Source: Chloroflexota bacterium
Lineage (GTDB): Bacteria > Chloroflexota > Dehalococcoidia > UBA3495
Direction: 5' to 3'
Assembly: GCA_022571575.1 (NCBI GenBank)
Contig: JACZXN010000156.1
Coordinates: 1-5,256, forward strand
DNA: 5,256 nucleotides
The notes beneath the pieces were generated by a model. That model saw nothing but the letters and a program-made list of their open reading frames with translations. It was not told where the DNA came from and searched no databases. The position numbers and the translations under genes were made by a program. How positions within the stretch are numbered: the stretch's first letter is position 1; each line of letters begins with the position of its first letter. Below are positions 1 through 5,256 of the stretch, one piece after another.

Positions 1-35
1 ACCTATCCCCCGAAAACCGGTAGCCGGAGATTATC

Positions 36-1580
36 GTGGCCAACGCCGCCGTACTGGAACGACGGGTGGTGGACGCCCTGCGCAGGGCCGGCTACTCCAA
101 CGCCGGCGTGACCCTGGTCGTTGGCGCGTCTGGCGGCCCCGACTCCTCGGCCCTGCTTTACGCCCTGGACCGGCTTAAAGCCGCCCATGGCCTGTCCCTC
201 CACGTGGCTCACCTGAACCACAACTTCCGCGGCCAAGAGGCCGAGGACGACGCCACCTTCGTGGCCGACGCCGCCAGGGAACTGGGCCTTCCAGTGACCG
301 TGGCCAAAGAAGACCCCCACGAATACCAGAGGAAGCGCGGCATCTCATCCTTTGAACAGGGCGCCCGGGAGATGCGGTACGCCTTCATGGCCCGGGTCGC
401 CAGGGACGCCGGCGCCAGGGCGGTGACGGTCGGACACACCGCCGATGACCTGGCGGAGACGGTGATGTTGCACGTGCTCCGCGGCGCCGGCCTGCACGGC
501 CTCCGCGGCATGGCCGAGGTCTCAGAGTGGCCCTGGCCCGCCGATGCCGGAGGCCTGCAATTGTTTCGGCCCCTGTTGGACGTCACCAAGGATCAGACCG
601 CCGAATATTGCCGCCAGATTGGGCGCCCCTACCGGGAGGACAGCGGCAACTATATGTGGCGGTTCACCCGCAACAGATTACGCCATGACCTGATGCCCCG
701 GTTGGCCCAGGACTATAACCCCCAGGTCCGAAACGCCCTGGTGCGGCTGGCCCGTACGGCCGCCGAAGAATTGGACTTTGTGGAGCGGGAATTGGACCGG
801 GTATGGCCGGATGTGGCCGGCCGGACACCGGACGCCGGTGAACATTCCATCCCAGAGGTGCGTTACTCCAGGACGGCGATGGCGGCCGTTCATCCGCTGC
901 TGCAGCGCCTGGCTCTGCGCAGGGGCTACATCCTGGTGACGGGTGACTCCACCAGGCTTAGAGAGAGCCATCTGGTGGCGATGGAGGGCCTGGTGTTGGG
1001 AGAGCAGAGCGGCCGGACCCTGGAACTGCCGGGCGGGGTGATACTGCGGCGAGAATACGGGGAGTTGGTGCTGACGCGGAGTCAAGAACCAGACTGCCCG
1101 TATCCAGAGCTCCATGGCGGATACTCCGTCCCGTTGCCTGCGGAAGCCGGTGTTGAGACGGTGGTGTCAGCCGGTCCCTGGCTCGTTACGATGCAGGTTG
1201 GGATGGCTGGGGAGGAGCCCTCTTGGGCTGGGGCCGGGTCCGGAGGCGGTGACCAATGGACGGCGTGTCTGGACCGGGGGGCTCTGGGGGACGTGGTGAC
1301 CGTGCGGGCGTGGCGGCCCGGAGACCGGATACAACCCCTGGGGATGCGGGGGCGGAAGAAATTACAGGACCTGTTCACCGACCTGCGGGTGCCCCGGCGC
1401 TGGCGGGGAAGGGTGCCCTTATTTGAGAGCGCAACGGGGATCGCCTGGGTGGTGGGTCACCGCATCGCCGAGTGGGCCAAGGTAGACGCCGAGGCCGGTG
1501 AACAGGTCCTTTGGGTCAGGTTCAGCCGGATCCAGACTGGTCTATCTAGTCCGGAGACTGGGGAACCGGGTGACTGCTAG
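36..1580 (+). CDS. tilS: tRNA(Ile)-lysidine synthase TilS
   Basis: TilS uses ATP to attach lysine to C34 of the CAU anticodon of a minor tRNA-Ile, so that it reads AUA codons and is charged with Ile rather than Met. It is cytosolic. The 514-residue product shows the N-type ATP pyrophosphatase loop SGGPDS (residues 32-37), HLNHNFRG (59-66), GHTADDLAET (133-142) and FTRNRLRH (210-217). A C-terminal TilS domain follows, with RPGDR (427-431) and GRKKLQDLF (439-447). All family hallmarks are present, so it should be functional. It is somewhat longer than typical two-domain TilS, partly through a Gly/Ala-rich stretch near residues 389-405. The start is GTG, preceded by GGAGA at 26-30 with a 5-nt spacer. 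Its stop overlaps the stop of the convergent gene at 1577. Identification is firm; the exact start is slightly less so. Confidence 0.96.
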   Translation: MANAAVLERRVVDALRRAGYSNAGVTLVVGASGGPDSSALLYALDRLKAAHGLSLHVAHLNHNFRGQEAEDDATFVADAARELGLPVTVAKEDPHEYQRKRGISSFEQGAREMRYAFMARVARDAGARAVTVGHTADDLAETVMLHVLRGAGLHGLRGMAEVSEWPWPADAGGLQLFRPLLDVTKDQTAEYCRQIGRPYREDSGNYMWRFTRNRLRHDLMPRLAQDYNPQVRNALVRLARTAAEELDFVERELDRVWPDVAGRTPDAGEHSIPEVRYSRTAMAAVHPLLQRLALRRGYILVTGDSTRLRESHLVAMEGLVLGEQSGRTLELPGGVILRREYGELVLTRSQEPDCPYPELHGGYSVPLPAEAGVETVVSAGPWLVTMQVGMAGEEPSWAGAGSGGGDQWTACLDRGALGDVVTVRAWRPGDRIQPLGMRGRKKLQDLFTDLRVPRRWRGRVPLFESATGIAWVVGHRIAEWAKVDAEAGEQVLWVRFSRIQTGLSSPETGEPGDC

Positions 1581-2419
1581 GTCCCCATGAGGCGGGAGGG
1601 ATTGTCCTTCACCAACATGCCCACCTCCACCTCTTCCAGGCCGGAGCGGAGCAGGGTGGCGATGCCCATGCGCATCCCCTCGGCGGGCATGGGGTGAAAG
1701 TCCTGTCCGAAGTCGGTGCTCAGGATGCACTTCTCCGGGCCGATGGCCAAGATCGTCTGGGCCAATTCTTTGGGGTCCAGCCGGTAGGTGGTCGGCATCA
1801 CCACGTGCAGGCAGTGCTCGATGAACGCACCCATGCCGGCCAGAGTTTTCATGTCCTCAAGGGTCATCCCGGTCATGAACGACATAGTGGTGCCGTGGGT
1901 GACCACGATCCTTTGGATGCCCATGTTGCGGGCCTCGGCCACCAGGGCCAGGCTCTCGGCGGTGGAGATGTGGCCCGTCGCCAGCACCATGTCGTGGGAT
2001 TTGATCAACTCAAGGATGGAATGGACCTCCGGCGCCAGGTCTCCGGACTGGTCCAGAAGGGAAATGCCGCCTTCCAGCCCCTTTGATTCCCGGTCGGCCC
2101 TGGCCGAATAGGTCGGCATCCAGACCACCCGGCCCCCCACGTTGGCCGTGGCTTCCACCGCCAGGGGGTTGAGGCCGCCCACCTCCACGTCCAGGGTGAT
2201 GCCGCCCAGAATGGTAACGTCCGGCACCAGGTCGCTGGTGGTGGCCGCCACCGGATGGGTGGGGTATTCGTGGCTTTTCAGCACCACTCCCTGCATGCCC
2301 ATGTCCCGGGCCTGTAAGGCGATGTCCACGGCGTTGGCCCGCCGTTCGACCTTGGGGTCAGGGCCAAAGTGCACGTGGATGTCCAGGGCGCCTTCCAGTA
2401 TCCGGTCTATGTTGCTCAC
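1577..2419 (-). CDS. DUF6282-family amidohydrolase-like protein
   Basis: The 280-residue product resembles the DUF6282 family, which has an amidohydrolase-like TIM-barrel pattern; I know of no established substrate. Metal-site candidates occur in the canonical order: HVH (H15, H17) after strand 1, K48 with H50 in VVLKSHEYPT (a possible carboxylated lysine), H149 in LATGHIS, H174 in VVTHGTT, and D235 in LSTDFGQ. VGGLNPLAVEA and VVWMPTYSAR are also family-like. I chose the GTG at 2419 because GGTGAGAG lies just upstream and the HxH motif then falls near the N terminus, as expected. An in-frame ATG at 2527 would add 36 low-complexity, Arg/Pro-rich residues and has no ribosome site. It is divergent from the SDR gene and convergent with tilS, overlapping it by 4 nt. 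A metal-dependent hydrolase or lactonase role is inference; a non-enzymatic role cannot be excluded. Confidence 0.85.
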   Translation of the reverse strand: MSNIDRILEGALDIHVHFGPDPKVERRANAVDIALQARDMGMQGVVLKSHEYPTHPVAATTSDLVPDVTILGGITLDVEVGGLNPLAVEATANVGGRVVWMPTYSARADRESKGLEGGISLLDQSGDLAPEVHSILELIKSHDMVLATGHISTAESLALVAEARNMGIQRIVVTHGTTMSFMTGMTLEDMKTLAGMGAFIEHCLHVVMPTTYRLDPKELAQTILAIGPEKCILSTDFGQDFHPMPAEGMRMGIATLLRSGLEEVEVGMLVKDNPSRLMGT

Positions 2420-2420
2420 G

Positions 2421-2428
2421 CTCTCACC
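2421..2428 (-). promoter_or_regulatory. Ribosome binding site deciding the DUF6282 gene start
   Basis: On the minus strand GGTGAGAG sits one base before the GTG at 2419, so its GGTGAG core lies about 3 nt from the start. It is an imperfect Shine-Dalgarno sequence at short spacing. It still favours this GTG over the ATG at 2527, which has no purine-rich site upstream. Confidence 0.5.
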
Positions 2429-2630
2429 GTGGTGCTGAAATAATGGGTTACGGGGCCTCTCAGAGATCGACGGGCAGGCGCGGACCAGGCGGTCCGGACG
2501 CGCCCGTTTTGAGGCTTGCGCCAGCATAAATCAGGCGTCTACGGGTGTCAAGGAAATCCCAACGGGCAGGCCCGCCGCCGCCGGTTGCCACCGGGGAGCG
2601 CCGTTGGTAGCATGTTGACACTCTCGACCT

Positions 2631-2635
2631 GGAGG
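2631..2635 (+). promoter_or_regulatory. Ribosome binding site of the SDR gene
   Basis: GGAGG lies 5 nt before the ATG at 2641 and only 2 nt before the in-frame GTG at 2638. The spacing therefore favours ATG 2641 as the true start, one residue shorter than the longest open frame. Confidence 0.75.
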
Positions 2636-2640
2636 ATGTG

Positions 2641-3432
2641 ATGGACCTGGGACTCAAAGGCCGGGTGGCCATCGTCGGCGGAGGCAGCAGGGGGCTGGGC
2701 CGGGCCTGCGCCGACTCACTGGCCCAAGAAGGCGCCAACCTGGTTATCTGCAGCCGCAACGCCGTGGAGTTGGACCGGGCTGCCGCGGAGATCCGTGCGG
2801 CGGCCGGCGTCGATGTTCTGGCGGTGACCGGGGACCTGACCCGCCTGGCGGATATCCAGACCCTGGTGAAGCGAACGGTCGAACACTTTGGCCGCCTGGA
2901 CGTCTTGGTCAACAACTCCGGCGGCCCGCCGGCGGGCCGGGCGGTTGACACCACCGAAGAGGTCTGGCTCCAGTCCATCGACATGGCGCTGTTGTTCTTC
3001 ATCCGGATGAGCCGCGAATCCGTTCCCCACATGAAGCAGGGGGGTTGGGGACGGATAGTCAACATCCTGGCCAGTTCGGTCTTTCAGCCCATCGACAATC
3101 TGGTCACCTCCGGGGTGACCCGCATGGGGGCCGTGGCCTTCGCCAAGAGCCTGTCCGACGAGGTGGGCCGGGACAACATATTGGTGAACAACGTGGCCCC
3201 CGGATATCTGCTAACCGATCGGATGATGCACATCTTCGAGACCCGCTCGCAGGAAACGGGAGCCAAGGTGGAGGACCTGCTCCAGGCCCATTCGGCCACC
3301 ATCCCGCTGGGCCGTTTGGGACGTCCCAGGGAACTGGGAGACCTGGTGGCCTTTCTATCCTCGGAGAAGAACAGCTACACCACCGGCTCGACCATCCTGG
3401 TGGACGGCGGCGTGGTCAGGTCGGTCATGTAG
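2641..3432 (+). CDS. SDR family oxidoreductase, atypical active site (FabG-like)
   Basis: The 263-residue product has a classical short-chain dehydrogenase length and a Rossmann fold: the GGGSRGLG nucleotide loop (13-20), CSRN after strand 2 (37-40, with R39 suggesting NADP(H)), GDLT (64-67), NNSGGP (91-96, replacing NNAG), NILASS (141-146), VNNVAPGYLLTDR (182-194) and a C-terminal VDGG. The catalytic YxxxK normally expected about a dozen residues after the serine reads S157-G-V-T-R161 instead. That matches a divergent beta-ketoacyl-ACP-reductase-like SDR subgroup, known to me as BKR_like_SDR_like, which lacks the standard tetrad. Reaction and substrate are therefore unknown, and the name FabG should not be transferred. 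The gene starts at ATG 2641 behind GGAGG, stands alone on its strand, and is divergent from the DUF6282 gene and convergent with the TRAP gene. Confidence 0.93.
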   Translation: MDLGLKGRVAIVGGGSRGLGRACADSLAQEGANLVICSRNAVELDRAAAEIRAAAGVDVLAVTGDLTRLADIQTLVKRTVEHFGRLDVLVNNSGGPPAGRAVDTTEEVWLQSIDMALLFFIRMSRESVPHMKQGGWGRIVNILASSVFQPIDNLVTSGVTRMGAVAFAKSLSDEVGRDNILVNNVAPGYLLTDRMMHIFETRSQETGAKVEDLLQAHSATIPLGRLGRPRELGDLVAFLSSEKNSYTTGSTILVDGGVVRSVM

Positions 3433-3461
3433 ATCGGCCGGCTTCACCGTGACCGTAGCGC

Positions 3462-3495
3462 AAAAAGAAACGGGCCCGCCATCGGCGGGCCCGTT
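3462..3495 (-). terminator. Intrinsic terminator of the TRAP operon
   Basis: A perfect 12-bp GC-rich stem, AACGGGCCCGCC (3469-3480) with GGCGGGCCCGTT (3484-3495), closes on a 3-nt loop. Read on the minus strand it is followed by TCTTTTT (3468-3462), a classic rho-independent terminator about 40 nt after the permease stop at 3535. On the plus strand the hairpin is followed only by GTGACTTG. It may slow transcription leaving the SDR gene but is not a strong terminator in that direction. Confidence 0.85.
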
Positions 3496-3534
3496 GTGAC
3501 TTGCAGTGAATTCCCTGGAATGACTACCCGAAGA

Positions 3535-4515
3535 TCACCGGGCGCCCTTGACCAAGTCTGGAAGCCATAGGGCGATCTCTGGGAAGATGATCAACAAGAT
3601 GATTATGGCCGCCATCACCGCCATGAAGGGCAGCACGCCGATGTACACGTCCGTGATGGTGCCCACCGCCTCTTGTGCTTCCTCAGAGTCCGCCATCTCT
3701 CTTTGGACATCCCGGCGCACCCCGTGGAGCACATATAGGTTGATGCCCTCGGGCGGGCTGATGAGCGCGGCCTCCACCAGAATCACCATGATGATGCCGA
3801 ACCACACCAGGTCCACTCCGGTGGCCACCAGGGCCGGCGCCAGGATCGGCACCGTGGTTACCAACATGGCGAAACTCTCCATGAAGGTCCCCAGCAGCAG
3901 GTAGAAGACCACCAGCACGATCACCAACTGGGTGGAACCCAAGTCCATGCCGATGATCCATTGGGAGATGTCATGGGATATTCCCAGCCGGGCGAAGGCG
4001 AAACTCAGGGTGAATGCGGAAACCACGATGAGCATGATCATCGACGATGTCCGGACCGTGGACAGTATCGAGTCTTTGATCATTTCGAAGTTGATCGTCA
4101 TGCTCTGACGCATCTGCCCTTCGATAACCGGATACCGCTCTTGCCAGCCGGCGATCAGGCCGGTCTGGGAGCCGGAACCGTTCATCTTCTGCAGGAGCCA
4201 CCCCACGACCGGGGGGGCCGAGTTATTTATCAACGCCAGGACCAGCGCCCCGCTTACACCGAATGCCGCCGCTTCCGTGGGGGTGGCCCACCCAGCGTAG
4301 ATGGATCCCAACACCACCATTATTATGATGCCGATGGGAACCATGGAGATCAGACCGGTAAACTTGAGACGCCAACTGGTGCCCGGCTCTTTGGGCGCGA
4401 TGCTGGGGAACACCAGCGCCGCGCCAACTATCATGGCCATCATCATGGCAGCCAAGAGGAACCCGGGGATAAACCCCGCCAGATACAGCCTTCCGATGGA
4501 CTCTTCGACGAGCAC
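3535..4515 (-). CDS. TRAP transporter large permease (DctM-type), C-terminal fragment
   Basis: This frame carries roughly the C-terminal two thirds of a TRAP large permease, the polytopic inner-membrane subunit that moves a small organic acid using an ion gradient. Numbering from GTG 4515, it shows LYLAGFIPGFLLA (10-22), the hallmark GSIYAGWATPTEAAAFGV (70-87), and near the C terminus GTFMESFAMLVTTVPILAP and ISPPEGINLYVLHGV, with several hydrophobic helices to the end. The linker at residues 97-145 (4081-4227) is polar and about 30 residues longer than I expect for the family. GTG 4515 lies inside a conserved stretch (YGVLVEESIG) with no ribosome site, so it is not a real start. The true protein begins in the other frame at 4997. 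Joined with one restored base the product would be 487 residues, longer than the usual length of about 430. The hairpin at 3462-3495 terminates it. Confidence 0.88.
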   Translation of the reverse strand: MLVEESIGRLYLAGFIPGFLLAAMMMAMIVGAALVFPSIAPKEPGTSWRLKFTGLISMVPIGIIIMVVLGSIYAGWATPTEAAAFGVSGALVLALINNSAPPVVGWLLQKMNGSGSQTGLIAGWQERYPVIEGQMRQSMTINFEMIKDSILSTVRTSSMIMLIVVSAFTLSFAFARLGISHDISQWIIGMDLGSTQLVIVLVVFYLLLGTFMESFAMLVTTVPILAPALVATGVDLVWFGIIMVILVEAALISPPEGINLYVLHGVRRDVQREMADSEEAQEAVGTITDVYIGVLPFMAVMAAIIILLIIFPEIALWLPDLVKGAR

Positions 4516-4526
4516 GCCGTATACGA

Positions 4527-4997
4527 TCAGGCCGATGCTGGGGGGATCAGGATACCCAGAGTGCCCCCGGCGGCCAGTGAGCCTATCACCAACCGTTCAC
4601 TGTATCCCCGCTGCCGGAAGGTCGGCAGGGCCACCCGGCTGATGGTCGCAGAGGTTGCCACGCTGGAACCGGAGCAAGCGGCGAAGACGGCGCAAGAAGC
4701 GATGTTGGTGTGGATCAACCCGCCGGGGAGGAAGGACAGCCAGCGGGATAGCGCGCCGTACATCCTATCGCCCAAACCGCTGCGCAACATCAATTCCCCC
4801 ATGAGGAGGAAGAGCGGTATTGCGATCAAGATGAAGTTGGTGTTGGTCTCCCATGCTTTGTTGCCCATGATGTTCCACAGGGGCGCATCGGAGAAGACAC
4901 TCATCAGAATCAACGACAGAACGCCCAATGCCCCGGCCACATAAAGGCCGATCATGAAGAAGCCGCCCATCATTATGAATGCTGCTGTTATCGCCAT
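4527..4997 (-). CDS. TRAP transporter large permease (DctM-type), N-terminal fragment
   Basis: The 156-residue N-terminal part of the same permease starts at ATG 4997 behind AGGAGG (5008-5013). It shows a first membrane helix from MAITAAFIMMGGFFMIGLY, then the family signatures IPLFLLMGELMLRSGLGDRM, GSSVATSATISRVALP and GSLAAGGTLGILIPP. It then leaves the conserved frame and ends in ASA-stop. The expected continuation, SIGLIVYGVLVEES, is present in the next frame immediately after a run of six C. The upstream in-frame GTG at 5159 would add 54 polar residues unlike a permease N terminus and is rejected. As written, this is half a gene: a true mutation, a sequencing error or recoding. No recognisable DctQ precedes it. 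Confidence 0.85.
   Translation of the reverse strand: MAITAAFIMMGGFFMIGLYVAGALGVLSLILMSVFSDAPLWNIMGNKAWETNTNFILIAIPLFLLMGELMLRSGLGDRMYGALSRWLSFLPGGLIHTNIASCAVFAACSGSSVATSATISRVALPTFRQRGYSERLVIGSLAAGGTLGILIPPASA
4540..4545 (-). other. Frameshift point in the TRAP permease at a C6 run
   Basis: On the minus strand the frame reads ATC CCC CCA GCA and soon reaches TGA. One extra C gives ATC CCC CCC AGC ATC and restores the conserved ILIPPSIGLIVYG. The break therefore maps to this homopolymer. A -1 slip on C CCC CCA would give the same protein. Confidence 0.85.
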
Positions 4998-5007
4998 ACT
5001 TGTCGGT

Positions 5008-5013
5008 CCTCCT
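5008..5013 (-). promoter_or_regulatory. Ribosome binding site of the TRAP permease
   Basis: A strong AGGAGG lies 10 nt before ATG 4997 on the minus strand and decides the permease start. The TAG at 5012-5014, the likely true stop of the upstream gene once its frameshift is corrected, overlaps this site. That fits translational coupling in one operon. Confidence 0.75.
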
Positions 5014-5256
5014 AACCTTTGGGCGTCGGCGCGGCTGTCAGCCGGACTGGAATTTCCACCTGAATGCCCCCACCCTCCATCCGGCCGTAGGTGATCGACG
5101 CGGAGGGGGCTGAACTTTCGACTAGACCCCCGATGTAGCCTCTTCAGCCAATACTGCACCGGACTCAGACACGGCCCGGTAACTCTCGGTTCCGCCCTGC
5201 ATCTTGTGGAGCACCGGGAGCAGTGCTTCCGCGATCATGTTGGCCATCATGTGAAT
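5012..5256 (-). pseudogene. 3' end of an unidentified upstream gene, apparently frameshifted
   Basis: The minus-strand frame entering from the window edge is open for 44 residues (starting IHMMANMIAEALLPVLHK) and ends at TAG 5122-5124 after EEATSGV. Adding one G to the run of five at 5127-5131 continues the frame as SGGLVESSAPSASITYG, then MEGGGIQVEIPVRL, ending TPKG-stop at 5012-5014. That stop is 14 nt before the permease ATG and overlaps its ribosome site, a natural operon junction. Both frames are open together only between about 5122 and 5143, which brackets the G run. The visible part is soluble-looking, with one short amphipathic stretch and no membrane helix, so it does not look like a DctQ small permease. 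I do not recognise the family. If the tail is not coding, the gene simply ends at 5122. Confidence 0.5.

Larger units (their letters stand above)
2420..2640. promoter_or_regulatory. Divergent intergenic region with imperfect hairpin
   Basis: This 221-nt spacer separates the two divergent starts and should hold promoters for both. It contains an imperfect hairpin at 2471-2506. The inner stem is CGGACC/GGTCCG around an AGGC loop (2481-2496), then GCG/CGC (2478-2480 with 2499-2501), then CGGGC/GCCCG (2471-2475 with 2502-2506), with small bulges. TTTT follows at 2507-2510. A CATTAT box on the minus strand (2440-2445) could be a -10 for the DUF6282 gene, but I see no good -35. No convincing promoter for the SDR gene was found. 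The 10-mer ACGGGCAGGC occurs at 2470-2479 and again at 2562-2571. A regulatory role is inferred from position only. Confidence 0.35.

Noticed and set aside
1..23. A possible end of an upstream plus-strand gene (frame ending LSPENR then TAG at 21-23)
   Set aside because: The stop just before the tilS ribosome site is suggestive of an operon, but six codons are too few to support a gene.
2470..2571. The direct repeat ACGGGCAGGC at 2470-2479 and 2562-2571
   Set aside because: Ten bases in very GC-rich sequence, 92 bp apart and each sitting in different local structure. Too weak to call an operator pair without conservation data.
2615..2620. A perfect TTGACA just before the SDR gene
   Set aside because: A -10 box at normal spacing would fall on the start codon, and no TATAAT-like sequence is there. 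It is unlikely to be the SDR promoter.
2922..2939. An 18-bp perfect palindrome CGGCCCGCCGGCGGGCCG inside the SDR gene
   Set aside because: It encodes the conserved Gly-Gly-Pro-Pro-Ala-Gly stretch with GC-rich codons, so the symmetry is most simply a by-product of composition. It resembles the terminator stem but has no T-tract and lies mid-gene.
2460..3065. A 201-codon minus-strand open frame opposite the start of the SDR gene
   Set aside because: Low-complexity Ser/Arg/Pro translation, antisense to a clear SDR Rossmann domain. High GC content explains the lack of stops.
3961..4944. A 327-codon open frame on the plus strand opposite the TRAP permease
   Set aside because: Its translation is His/Arg/Gly-rich with no domain or membrane pattern. 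It is an antisense shadow of the permease codons, whose own translation matches a known family.
4998..5159. An N-terminal extension of the TRAP permease to GTG 5159
   Set aside because: The added residues are polar and unlike any permease start, and the strong AGGAGG before ATG 4997 accounts for initiation there.

Overview
The window is GC-rich bacterial DNA, densely packed with protein genes. All stop codons are standard and GTG is used freely as a start. The gene mix is a housekeeping tRNA-modification gene, a DUF6282-type amidohydrolase-like protein, a divergent short-chain dehydrogenase and a TRAP transporter. It would fit an environmental bacterium such as a Chloroflexota/SAR202-like lineage, but that placement is an inference from gene style only. 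No marker gene in the window settles it.

Layout. (1) 36-1580, plus strand: tilS, tRNA(Ile)-lysidine synthase, complete. (2) 1577-2419, minus strand: a DUF6282-family, amidohydrolase-like TIM-barrel protein that converges on tilS. The two genes share a 4-nt CTAG in which both stop codons lie. (3) 2420-2640: a 221-nt divergent intergenic region with an imperfect GC-rich hairpin and weak promoter candidates. (4) 2641-3432, plus strand: an SDR oxidoreductase in which the usual YxxxK catalytic pair reads SxxxR. (5) 3433-3534: a convergent spacer with an intrinsic terminator whose T-tract serves the minus strand. (6) 3535-4997, minus strand: the large (DctM-type) permease of a TRAP transporter, split into two reading frames at a run of six C. 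(7) 5012-5256, minus strand: the 3' end of an unidentified upstream gene in the same operon, which also appears to carry a one-base frameshift, at a run of five G.

How the genes relate. tilS is core translation machinery and looks unrelated to the rest. TRAP permeases import small organic acids using an ion gradient and a periplasmic binding protein. With an SDR and a metal-dependent hydrolase-like protein beside it, the right-hand two thirds could be an uptake-and-catabolism locus for an organic acid. The genes are not on one strand, so this is only suggestive. No binding protein (DctP) or recognisable small permease (DctQ) lies in the window.

The main points for a second look are the two same-sense single-base losses in C/G homopolymers, about 590 nt apart, which look more like sequencing or assembly error than biology. 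The others are the atypical SDR active site and the overlapping stop codons. I found no CRISPR array, RNA gene, insertion sequence or clear new system.
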